DNA of 64,000 bases from positions 1 to 64,000 of the forward strand of contig NZ_JABVBB010000020.1 in assembly GCF_013346665.1 (NCBI RefSeq). The letters are read 5' to 3'. The notes under the pieces are model-generated. The model saw only the letters and a list, made by a program, of their open reading frames with translations. It searched no databases and was not told where the DNA came from. Source of the DNA: Sulfitobacter maritimus. GTDB taxonomy: Bacteria > Pseudomonadota > Alphaproteobacteria > Rhodobacterales > Rhodobacteraceae. Positions within the stretch are counted from its first letter, which is position 1. Every line of letters starts with the position of its first letter. Position numbers and translations under genes: made by a program. This document shows positions 24,594 through 34,149 of the stretch, piece by piece.

Positions 24594-26936
24594 TTAAAGC
24601 GCAAGTTTGAGCCGCGCACCGTTTTTGGCGCGTGAACAACAGGTCATCATGCGTTTGCCGCCTGCCCGTTCAGCCCGCGTGAGCACCATGTCTCGGTGGT
24701 CAACCTCTCCTTCGATAACCGTCACTTCGCAAGACCCACACAGACCCTCACGACAATCACAAGCGACATCAATGCCCGCTGCCCTAATTGCGTCTAATAG
24801 AGTGGTATCGGCTGCCACATTCAGCACCAAACCCGAGTCGCTTAACTCCACCTCAAAAGGCTGTTCCTTTTCGGGATCGAGCCCTGCCACGCTGGAAGAG
24901 AAGTGTTCAAAGTGGAATGTCCCCTCAGGCAAATCCTTCGTCAGCACCTCCAACGTGTTTAACAGCCCCTTTGGTCCACAAGCATAGATTTGCGCGCCTT
25001 CCCCAAGATTGGCCACCAAGGCGGGCAGGTCCATCCGCTGGCTTTCATCGCCCGCGTAGAGCGATAGAACTGCGCCGTGATCTTGGGCGACACGATTCAG
25101 AAACGCCATCGTGGATTTTGACCGCCCCCCATAGTGCAGTTCATAGCTGCCCCCTAAATCTTTCAACCGATCAGCCATGGCGAGAATAGGCGTGATACCG
25201 ATGCCACCCGCAATCAACACCACATGCGGTGCGGATTCATCGAGCCGGAACAGGTTCGACGGCCCGCGCATACGGATTTCGGCACCGGCCTGAAGAGTTT
25301 CATGGATGTAGCGCGACCCGCCACGTCCCAGATCTTCACGCCGAATTGCGACACGATAGCTATTGTCGTCGGGTGAACCGCAAAGTGAATATTTACGGTC
25401 GTACTCACCCACGCAGAGCTCAATGTGGGATCCGGCACTCCATTTCGGCAAGGGGCGGCCCTGCGGGTCTTCGATGGTCACGCCAAGGATACCCTCGGCT
25501 TCTTGGTGCAGCTCGGCAATACGCACTTTACGAGCAACGTCGCGGCGGGCGGGGGGGCCCACGGCAAAACAACGGCGCGGGGTCTTTACCTTTGCATCGG
25601 CCCGCTCCGGGTTTTGTGTAGGGTCCCATTCGACCCACAAAGAGTCAGGCCCACGAAAGGAGATATTGGGTAACTGATCAAAGTCTTGCTCTGCCAAACG
25701 CAGATGCGGCAGGCGACGGGTCACCTCTTCGAGGAAGATCCGCATTTCCATCCGACCAATGTTCTTGCCCATACATTGATGCGCACCATAGCCAAATGTG
25801 AGATGATCGATCGCATTGTCGCGGTAGATATCGAACGTATCGCCGTCTTCGAAATGCCTTTCGTCCTGATTGCCTGAGGCTTGGACGATCAGAAGCTTCG
25901 CACCTTCTGGCAGGTCGACACCGTTCAATCTCGTGGGCGCAGTGGTTTGGCGGCGCCAAGCGACAATTGACCCGGCATAGCGCAGGCATTCCTCAACCGC
26001 ATTCGGGATCAGTGACGGATCCTCGCAGATGTCGTTCCACGCTTCGCGATGTTCCAGCAGGGTCCTAAACATATTGGCCGACGCCAGCGAGGTCGTCTCA
26101 TGAGCGGCGACGATGATCGCCATCATCATCGAATGTACGTAGTTGTCGGTGACGATCTCTGGCTTCTCGGCGTTCATACGGATGGTGTGGTGCATCCAGC
26201 CGGCGCCGTCAGGCTCGGCGCGCATTTTCTCTATGATCTCGCCAGCATATTTCCAGAAGCGCCCTACATCATGAGCAACCTCAATTTGCTTTTGGTCTGA
26301 TGGTTTGCCCCAAGTGTTGACGGAATGGGCGACCGAAAAAGTCTTGATAGTGGCGATTTCATCCTCAGGCACACCAAGGAAATGGAGCGCAACGAGCAGC
26401 GGGACTTCGTATAGCATTTCATCGATCAGATCGACCCGCCCACTGTCGATAAAAGCATCAATCTTTTCACGGGTTAGACGGCGGACCATATCCTGCTGTG
26501 CTTCCAGCTTGTCAGGCATGAAATGATCCAGCAGCGTACGCCGCCGTTCCATATGGGCAGGTTCGTCCTCATTCACCATGGTGCGGCCCATGCCATAACC
26601 ATAGGTTTTGAGGATTTCCTGTGCCTCGGCGGTGGCCGGCGTGATCCTTTCCAGCGCATTGCGCGGCGAGAACAGGATGGCGTCGCGGAACACCGTCTTG
26701 ATGTCATCGTAACGTGTTACGACCCAATAGCCCAACTTTGGCGCATAGAAAACGGGAAGCTGGTCACGCGACCAGCGCAATGCTTCCGCCGAGTTCAGTT
26801 GGTATGAGCTTCCGAAGGCGTCAAAGCTTCGCGCCATGGCAGCCGGATCGCGGGTCGGGCAAGTTTGCTCCTGCTCATCAGGGGCTACGCCGCCGAAGGG
26901 GCATTCGTGCGCAGTATCCTTGATTTGGCCTGCCAT
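24594..26936 (-). CDS. Self-sufficient cytochrome P450 fused to FMN/2Fe2S reductase (CYP116B-type)
   Basis: This 780-residue single chain has three parts. The P450 domain (to about residue 445) has heme-ligand C388 in FGYGAHQCMG, ExxR in EECLRYAG, and an I-helix stretch AAHETTSLA. A phthalate-dioxygenase-reductase-like flavin/NAD domain follows (RKYSLCGS, LIAGGIGITPI, YACGPKGLL), then a plant-type [2Fe-2S] ferredoxin (CDCREGLCGSCEV, final Cys in MMTCCSRA). This is the order of P450RhF-like CYP116B enzymes. It hydroxylates or demethylates small organic compounds using NAD(P)H without partner proteins. The ATG follows GAGGGGG. The I-helix has HETT in place of the more usual GxDT. The substrate is unknown. 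Confidence 0.93.
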   Translation of the reverse strand: MAGQIKDTAHECPFGGVAPDEQEQTCPTRDPAAMARSFDAFGSSYQLNSAEALRWSRDQLPVFYAPKLGYWVVTRYDDIKTVFRDAILFSPRNALERITPATAEAQEILKTYGYGMGRTMVNEDEPAHMERRRTLLDHFMPDKLEAQQDMVRRLTREKIDAFIDSGRVDLIDEMLYEVPLLVALHFLGVPEDEIATIKTFSVAHSVNTWGKPSDQKQIEVAHDVGRFWKYAGEIIEKMRAEPDGAGWMHHTIRMNAEKPEIVTDNYVHSMMMAIIVAAHETTSLASANMFRTLLEHREAWNDICEDPSLIPNAVEECLRYAGSIVAWRRQTTAPTRLNGVDLPEGAKLLIVQASGNQDERHFEDGDTFDIYRDNAIDHLTFGYGAHQCMGKNIGRMEMRIFLEEVTRRLPHLRLAEQDFDQLPNISFRGPDSLWVEWDPTQNPERADAKVKTPRRCFAVGPPARRDVARKVRIAELHQEAEGILGVTIEDPQGRPLPKWSAGSHIELCVGEYDRKYSLCGSPDDNSYRVAIRREDLGRGGSRYIHETLQAGAEIRMRGPSNLFRLDESAPHVVLIAGGIGITPILAMADRLKDLGGSYELHYGGRSKSTMAFLNRVAQDHGAVLSLYAGDESQRMDLPALVANLGEGAQIYACGPKGLLNTLEVLTKDLPEGTFHFEHFSSSVAGLDPEKEQPFEVELSDSGLVLNVAADTTLLDAIRAAGIDVACDCREGLCGSCEVTVIEGEVDHRDMVLTRAERAGGKRMMTCCSRAKNGARLKLAL

Positions 26937-27207
26937 CTTGTCGCCCCCCCTCGATCAAGCTGTACGAGATCATTTGTATTTTACGACCAAGAGGCGGGCA
27001 ACACGCAATATAGTCGCAAACAGCGGGCCAGATACGGTCGCGTCTATGGAGTTCTGTCGGAGACATCGGATGCAGACGCCGGCTCGCAGAGCCTGCGTCG
27101 AACGCCGGTAAGCTTGTTTGGGGACCTTGCGCAGCGGCAGCGGTTACGGTCACAGACCCGATAGCAGGACCATATCCGACGCATCTCATAGACCCAAAGA
27201 CCGCTCC

Positions 27208-28667
<1,460 letters not shown>

Positions 28668-29034
28668 CGCGCCAAGCTGACGCCCGCGCGTTGTTCATAT
28701 TGTGCGAGGGCATCGGAACTGTAGGGCGGCTAAGCTACTACAGACATTGATAATGACCATTTGCAAATGCCGCGATGGCCGTAATCATAGCCACAGATAC
28801 TAAAACCCACAGCGGGCAAAAATGGGGACTTTGGCATAGTGGCTTTGGCGGTGTATCTAGGTATGCTTTGAGCGCAAAGTAGGACCAAAGGGCGGAGTGG
28901 TCTTAACGTGAGCATAGTTTTGGAGGCCAACGGTCTGACAAAGGAGTTCCCATGACATATGCTGCAAAGTGCGGGGACCGGGACAACTCCGCAACAAGGT
29001 CCAAATCTTGCGGTTGATACATAGGTAAGGGTTC

Positions 29035-29250
29035 ATGCATCTCACCAAGATCAAACCAGAGGCGAACTTGCGGCGGTTTTACTGTTTAGAGATCGTGCCG
29101 GGCCTCTTTGGTGATTGGGGCTTGGTCTGCAACTGGGGGCGGATCGGAAGCTCAGGTCAGCTACGAACCTATTGGTTCGGGACCGAAGCAGAGGCGAAGG
29201 ATGCGCGTCTTCAAATCCATATGAAGAAAGCGAAACGCGGCTACGAGTAG
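29035..29250 (+). CDS. Stand-alone WGR-domain protein
   Basis: This 71-residue protein consists entirely of one WGR domain: the N-terminal strands are followed by CNWGRIGSSGQ, and then FGTEAEAKDARLQIHMKKAKRGY. WGR domains occur in PARP enzymes, where they bind nucleic acid ends, and as small bacterial proteins of unknown function. It lies alone between gdhA and a marR-type gene with no obvious partner. Confidence 0.8.
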   Translation: MHLTKIKPEANLRRFYCLEIVPGLFGDWGLVCNWGRIGSSGQLRTYWFGTEAEAKDARLQIHMKKAKRGYE

Positions 29251-29400
29251 GTGTTTCCGCCGCTGCAAGCACAACGGTCGCGCAGTTAGAAACGACATCG
29301 CCAAATTTCTCATGACAGCGCCTTAATCTGCCCATGCGGCGGACCTGTGCGGCTTGTGCCATATCTGGACGTGGCGCGAGCTCAAACGGCGACGGTTGAA

Positions 29401-29411
29401 TTGCTAAGCAA
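29401..29411. promoter_or_regulatory. Palindrome TTGCT-A-AGCAA upstream of the marR/MFS pair
   Basis: This perfect 11-base palindrome lies 44 bases upstream of the marR-type start at 29455, in an A/T-richer stretch that also contains TTATTAT. It is a plausible autoregulatory site, but too short to be sure. Confidence 0.3.
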
Positions 29412-29454
29412 GGCTTATTATCGTCATGGCTTACGAAACGCAAGGTTCCGATGC

Positions 29455-29931
29455 ATGCAGCAGCCGATAGACTCCGATACCTCCTCTTTTTTGCTTTTGG
29501 ATATCGCGCGCCTGCTGCGCTTGGAATTTGAGCGAAGGGTGGGTGATGCGGCACTTGGCATCACGCCGGGTGAGGCGCGGACATTGGCGAATGTGGCGCG
29601 CTTCGGTCCTTTGCGACAGAATGATCTGGCCAATCTGACCGGGTTGGGCGCGATGAGCATCACGAGCGTTTTAGACAATCTCGAAACGGCTGGGTTGGTG
29701 CGTCGAAGTGTTGATCCGAAAGATCGCCGCGCCAAACTGGTGCAGGTAACAGATAAAGCCGCACCGCTGTTGGCAGAGTTAAAAGCCATCGGGGACGATG
29801 TCAGAGCCGTGACGCGGGGGGATATGTCCGCCGACGACTGGGAAACCTTTCGCCGTATGCTTAAAACCGCCCGCGACAATCATCTCGCTGCGCGCCGCAG
29901 CAAACGTGCAACGGGGGATGCTTGCGCATGA
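29455..29931 (+). CDS. MarR-family transcriptional regulator
   Basis: This 158-residue winged-helix protein has the MarR core (LRQNDLANLTGLGAMSITSVLDNLETAGLVRR in shortened form, wing DPKDRRAKLVQVTDKA). The frame is open upstream to 29347, but the MarR fold begins after the ATG at 29455. Its stop overlaps the start of the drug-efflux gene (ATGA), so the two are co-expressed. It most likely represses that exporter and responds to its substrates. Confidence 0.85.
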   Translation: MQQPIDSDTSSFLLLDIARLLRLEFERRVGDAALGITPGEARTLANVARFGPLRQNDLANLTGLGAMSITSVLDNLETAGLVRRSVDPKDRRAKLVQVTDKAAPLLAELKAIGDDVRAVTRGDMSADDWETFRRMLKTARDNHLAARRSKRATGDACA

Positions 29932-31226
29932 GTGTTCTTAATCGTCTGACTGACGACACCGCCAAAAAGGCTCCCGTGCGAATGTCTGTGCGGCGGGTGA
30001 GTTTGCTTGGAGCGCTTTTCATCGCGACCGGGCCAATCGCCATGGCACTCTATACCCCCGCAATGGCCGAGATCGTGTCGGCCTACGGCACCACAAGCAG
30101 TTTGGTCAAAATGACCTTAACGCTCTATTTCGGAGGCTTTGCCACGGCACAGCTTATTGCGGGGCCGCTGTCGGACGCATTGGGTCGCCGGCCTGTGATT
30201 ATCGGCTTCATGATGATCTTCGTTGCCGCCAGCTTGCTTGCCCTTGCGGCTCCTACGATTGAGACCCTCATCGTTGCGCGATTTGTGCAGGGCATTGGCG
30301 CTAGCGCAGGTGTGGCGATCTCGCGGGCCTTGGTGCGAGACCTGTTCGAGGGCGACGAGTCTTCTCGTATTATGAACCTGATGGGGATCATTCTGGCCGT
30401 CGCGCCCGCCTTGGCACCTACTTTGGGTGGTGTCCTGGTGACCCACGCAGGATGGCAATCCGTGTTTGTGGCGATGATGTCCTTCGGTATTGCGGTGATT
30501 GCGGCCACTGTTTGGGGTCTGCGTGAAACTGTCGTTCCCGACCGCAGTCGGCTCAACCTGCGCCAGCTTGCCCAATCCTATGTGACACTTATGACAAACC
30601 GGCATTTTATGGCGACGTCGCTTACCATCGCCGGAGCGATCGGGGCGATCTATGCATTGGCGACGATCCTTCCCTTTATCCTCATGCAAGTCCTTGGTTT
30701 TACTCCAACCGAATTCGGGCTTGGGATGCTGATGCAATCGGGCAGCTTTTTCGCCGGTTCCTTGGTTGTTCGCCAGCTTATGAAACACCACAGCGCCTAT
30801 CGACTGGTTGTCCCCGGTCTTGGGGTGATCCTTTTTGGCAGCGCGTTGATCCTGACATTGCTGGTGGGTCCGCCGAGTTTTTTAAGGGTCATGGTGCCGG
30901 TTGCCTTTTACACCTTCGGGATTGCATTCGTAATGCCAGCCATGTCCACCGCCGCATTGGCGCCTTTCCCAAAGATCGCCGGCGCTGCGTCTTCATTGAT
31001 GGGCTTTTTGCAGATGGGCGCGGGGCTATTGATCGGCTCTTTGGCCGCCCTTTTCGACGATCCGGTGGTCGCTTTGGCGGTGCTGATCCCGACGATGGGT
31101 ACGGTGGCAAGCCTGTCCTATGTTGTGTACCGTATGAACCCGCATCTGGCGGAGCCTGAGCCGCGAAAAGAAGTCATCAGCGGCCCTCCGGCAGGGCGGA
31201 CATGGATGCCGTCGAAAAAGGGATAG
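29928..31226 (+). CDS. MFS multidrug efflux protein (Bcr/CflA family)
   Basis: This 432-residue transporter has about 12 transmembrane helices, the MFS signature between helices 2 and 3 (GPLSDALGRRPVIIGF), and the Bcr/CflA stretch RALVRDLFEGDESSRIMNLMG. It exports drugs or small molecules using the proton gradient. The ATG at 29928 overlaps the marR-type stop. The 254 bases downstream to the next gene show nothing notable. Confidence 0.88.
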   Translation: MSVLNRLTDDTAKKAPVRMSVRRVSLLGALFIATGPIAMALYTPAMAEIVSAYGTTSSLVKMTLTLYFGGFATAQLIAGPLSDALGRRPVIIGFMMIFVAASLLALAAPTIETLIVARFVQGIGASAGVAISRALVRDLFEGDESSRIMNLMGIILAVAPALAPTLGGVLVTHAGWQSVFVAMMSFGIAVIAATVWGLRETVVPDRSRLNLRQLAQSYVTLMTNRHFMATSLTIAGAIGAIYALATILPFILMQVLGFTPTEFGLGMLMQSGSFFAGSLVVRQLMKHHSAYRLVVPGLGVILFGSALILTLLVGPPSFLRVMVPVAFYTFGIAFVMPAMSTAALAPFPKIAGAASSLMGFLQMGAGLLIGSLAALFDDPVVALAVLIPTMGTVASLSYVVYRMNPHLAEPEPRKEVISGPPAGRTWMPSKKG

Positions 31227-31480
31227 CGCGCTCGGACGAGAGGAGTTGCGATGGGGCTGTCTAGGTCGCTTTAAGTAGCGTAGCTGCCGCAGGCACTTGC
31301 GGCTTTCACGGCGTCTGCCAAGCCCCCCTCCCCCGGCGCCACACGGCTCATAATAGAAATATCTTGGAACCCATCTCACTGGCGTACGGTTAACCCATCA
31401 TAGTGCTCTTTTTCGTCAGCACTCTTGCGGCCACGCGCGGATAGAGCCGCAGATCGAACTTCGGTACCTAGGGGGCTTCC

Positions 31481-33052
31481 ATGAGTGAAATCACACGTCG
31501 CAATCTCTTGGCTATGATCGGCACTGCTGCGGGCAGTACGGCCATGTATCATGCCATGGCATCAATGGGTTTCGCTGCCCCGTCGGACTATAGCGGTCCG
31601 ATTAAGTTGGACGGCGATCCGCAGGGCGCAAAGGTGTTGATCCTTGGCGCCGGTCTTGCCGGACTGACCGCTGCTTACGAAATGCGCGCAGCTGGCTATG
31701 AAGTAGAAGTGTTGGAGTTCCGCGAAAAGGCGGGCGGGCGATGCTGGACCCTGCGTTCGGGCGATAGCTACACAGAACTCGGCGGCGCAACGCAGAACGT
31801 CGATTTTGCGGAAGGCAACTACATCAACCCCGGCCCATGGCGGCTTCCACACAACCACCATGCTGTTCTGGATTATTGCAAGCGGCTCAAAGTGCCGCTG
31901 GAGCCGTTTATCCAGTTGAACTACAACTCCTACCTTCACAAGTCGGATGCCTATGGCGGCAAGCCACAGCGTTTGAAGGACATCAAGACCGACTACCGCG
32001 GCCATATTTCGGAATTGCTCGCCAAAGCCGTGAACCAAGGCAAACTGGACGAGCTGGTCACTGCAGAGGATCGCGAAGTCCTGCTAGAAAGCCTGCGTTC
32101 CTTCGGGGTGCTGAATGAGCAAAACGAATACGCCAAAAGCTTAGAGACCAGCCACTACCGCGGCTACGCCAAACAGCCCGGCGGCGGTGTCGGCGCGGCA
32201 CCTGAGGCATCAGACCTGCTGAACCCGCAGGAAGTTTTGCAATCACGCCTGTGGGAATATCTTGCCACGCATGAGACTGTCGACCACCAAGCCCCCATGT
32301 TCCAGCCCGTCGGTGGGATGGACGGTATCGCCAAAGGGTTTGAGCGCGAGGTCGGAGATCTCATTACCTATAACGCCAAGGTCGTGTCACTTCAGCAAGA
32401 CGAGAATGGCGTGACGGTAACATGGGAAGACAGCGCCGGTGGCGGTCAAAAGACGAGCAAGGCGGACTACTGCGTTTGCACCATCCCCTTCTCCATCCTC
32501 GGTCAGATCGACCATAATCTTTCGGGCGGTTTGGCGAATGCGATCAGTTCCATGTACTACAATGGATCGACCAAATGGGGCCTCGAATTTAAGCGCCGCT
32601 TCTGGGAGGAAGACGAGGATATCTATGGCGGGATCAGCTATACCGATCTGGCCATCGGGCAGATCAGCTACCCCTCGACGGGTTACTTCTCAGACGGGCC
32701 AGGGGTACTTCTGGGCGGTTACACATGGCGGGGTGAAAACTCTTACAAGTTCAACGCGATGGAGCCTGATGAGCGGCTGGAATGGGCGCTGCGCCAAGGC
32801 GCCAAGATCCACCCCCAATACCGCGACGAGTTCAAAACCGGCGTGAGTGTTGTCTGGCACAAGGTGCCGTGGGTGCTGGGCTGCGCCGGCGTCTGGGAAA
32901 ACCGCGACGATTACGACGAAGCGATCAAGATCGACAATCGCGTGGTGTGTGCGGGCGAGCATCTTTCCTATCTGCCAGCTTGGCAGGAAGGGGCGATCCT
33001 CTCCTCCCTCGATGCGATTTCGCGTCTCCATGACAAAGTAATCAACGGGTGA
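31481..33052 (+). CDS. Exported FAD amine oxidase/dehydrogenase (flavin monoamine oxidase family)
   Basis: This 523-residue protein has a twin-arginine-like N-terminus (TRRNLLAMIG, RR at 6-7, then a hydrophobic stretch). The FAD-binding motif is G56-A-G58-L-A-G61, with GGRCWT nearby and a C-terminal FAD contact region (VCAGEHLSYLPAWQEGAI). The fold is that of amine and L-amino acid oxidases, which make an imine and pass electrons to O2 or, as with the NicA2 nicotine enzyme, to a cytochrome c. The next gene, 4 bases downstream, encodes an exported cytochrome c. This one may therefore be a dehydrogenase in the periplasm. The amine substrate is unknown. Confidence 0.88.
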   Translation: MSEITRRNLLAMIGTAAGSTAMYHAMASMGFAAPSDYSGPIKLDGDPQGAKVLILGAGLAGLTAAYEMRAAGYEVEVLEFREKAGGRCWTLRSGDSYTELGGATQNVDFAEGNYINPGPWRLPHNHHAVLDYCKRLKVPLEPFIQLNYNSYLHKSDAYGGKPQRLKDIKTDYRGHISELLAKAVNQGKLDELVTAEDREVLLESLRSFGVLNEQNEYAKSLETSHYRGYAKQPGGGVGAAPEASDLLNPQEVLQSRLWEYLATHETVDHQAPMFQPVGGMDGIAKGFEREVGDLITYNAKVVSLQQDENGVTVTWEDSAGGGQKTSKADYCVCTIPFSILGQIDHNLSGGLANAISSMYYNGSTKWGLEFKRRFWEEDEDIYGGISYTDLAIGQISYPSTGYFSDGPGVLLGGYTWRGENSYKFNAMEPDERLEWALRQGAKIHPQYRDEFKTGVSVVWHKVPWVLGCAGVWENRDDYDEAIKIDNRVVCAGEHLSYLPAWQEGAILSSLDAISRLHDKVING

Positions 33053-33056
33053 AGCC

Positions 33057-33581
33057 ATGCAACAGACTTTTATCACAGCCGCGATCGTAGGTATGCTCGG
33101 CACGTTGCCGCTCTATGCCCAAGACGATGAAGTAGACACGCGCACCGCGCAAGAAACTGAAACGGGTGAGACCTCATCCGAGGTCGATGCGCGGCCTCAA
33201 GAACGCGAGATCACCGCCAAGGCAGATGGGGGTGAATGGGTCGAGGAATATGTCAGCGAGGATGGCGAGGAATTGTATCAATCGCTCTGCTCTGGCTGTC
33301 ATATGGCCGATGGGTCAGGCGCAGTTGGGGCCGGGAAGTACCCTGCGCTCAGCGGGAACCCGAACCTCGAATTCGCCGGTTACGCGACCTACATCATCAT
33401 CAACGGTCAAGCTGCCATGCCCAGCTTCGGCCATTTTCTTGATGACAAGCAGGTGCTCGCCATTACCGACTATCTGCAAACCAACCTAGGCAATGACTAT
33501 GAGCCCGATGGCACGCTTGATGCCGTGGCCGATGCCCGTCCTGCCGAACCAGTAGATCAGAATACGGAGGAACACGAATGA
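33057..33581 (+). CDS. Exported class I cytochrome c
   Basis: This 174-residue protein has a signal peptide (about residues 1-21) and a long acidic, probably disordered stretch (22-60). A single cytochrome c domain follows, with heme site C78-S-G-C81-H82 and axial M121 in AAMPSF, and then an acidic tail. It would take electrons from the FAD enzyme encoded just upstream and pass them to the respiratory chain. It starts 4 bases after that gene and overlaps the RidA gene by 4 bases. Confidence 0.9.
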   Translation: MQQTFITAAIVGMLGTLPLYAQDDEVDTRTAQETETGETSSEVDARPQEREITAKADGGEWVEEYVSEDGEELYQSLCSGCHMADGSGAVGAGKYPALSGNPNLEFAGYATYIIINGQAAMPSFGHFLDDKQVLAITDYLQTNLGNDYEPDGTLDAVADARPAEPVDQNTEEHE

Positions 33582-34084
33582 TCCGCAAATTTATCGCCCC
33601 CCTCGCCGCGGCCACCGCACTGACGGCCACCGCAGCATTCGCACAAAGCTCGGAAGTTGTTCGCCATGGATTGCCGGATTCCGACTTTCCGATCCTGCAA
33701 GCGGTAGAGGTGCCAGCGGATGCCACTTTGGTTTATCTCAGCGGCACCGTGCCGGAGGTCGCTGATGAAACGGCAGAGAAAGGCTCGCCGGAATATTTCG
33801 GGGATACGGCCACCCAGACTGCTAGCGTTCTGGCGTCGATTGAGAAAAAGCTCGCCGGGATTGACCTTGATATGGGGGATGTCATCAAAATGCAGGCCTA
33901 TCTCGTCGCTCCCGAAGGCAGCGATGGGATGGACTTTGAAGGCTTTATGAAAGGCTATACTCAATACTTCGGCACCGAGGAGCAACCTGAATTGCCAACC
34001 CGGTCGGTCTTTGCGGTTGCGGGATTGGCGAACCCGGCTTGGCTGGTTGAGATCGAAGTTGTGGCGGTCCGCTCCGGCTCATAA
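33578..34084 (+). CDS. Exported RidA/YjgF-family protein (imine deaminase)
   Basis: This 168-residue protein has a clear signal peptide (about residues 1-22, ending AFA), which is unusual for RidA. The Rid fold follows, with VYLSGTVPE, the conserved catalytic arginine R142 (LPTRSVFAV) and the VEIEVVAV end strand. RidA proteins hydrolyse reactive enamines and imines to keto compounds plus ammonia. As the third gene of the amine oxidase/cytochrome c unit (ATGA overlap), it probably clears the imine product in the periplasm. Confidence 0.88.
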   Translation: MIRKFIAPLAAATALTATAAFAQSSEVVRHGLPDSDFPILQAVEVPADATLVYLSGTVPEVADETAEKGSPEYFGDTATQTASVLASIEKKLAGIDLDMGDVIKMQAYLVAPEGSDGMDFEGFMKGYTQYFGTEEQPELPTRSVFAVAGLANPAWLVEIEVVAVRSGS

Positions 34085-34115
34085 GCTCGCGCAGCAGGCG
34101 ATCACCTGAATTTCG

Positions 34116-34145
34116 AAGCGGTGGCCCCTTCGGGCCACCGCTTTT
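34116..34145 (+). terminator. Rho-independent terminator between RidA and binding-protein genes
   Basis: GCGGTGGCCC pairs with GGGCCACCGC around a CTTC loop and is followed by TTTT. It serves the plus-strand cassette. The reverse strand has a short run of T only partly, so termination of the converging minus-strand gene is less sure. Confidence 0.85.
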
Positions 34146-34149
34146 GCGT

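Noticed and set aside
24594-26936. Separate P450 and reductase genes
   Set aside because: The frame is continuous with a linker between domains, as in CYP116B enzymes; no internal stop or start region is seen.
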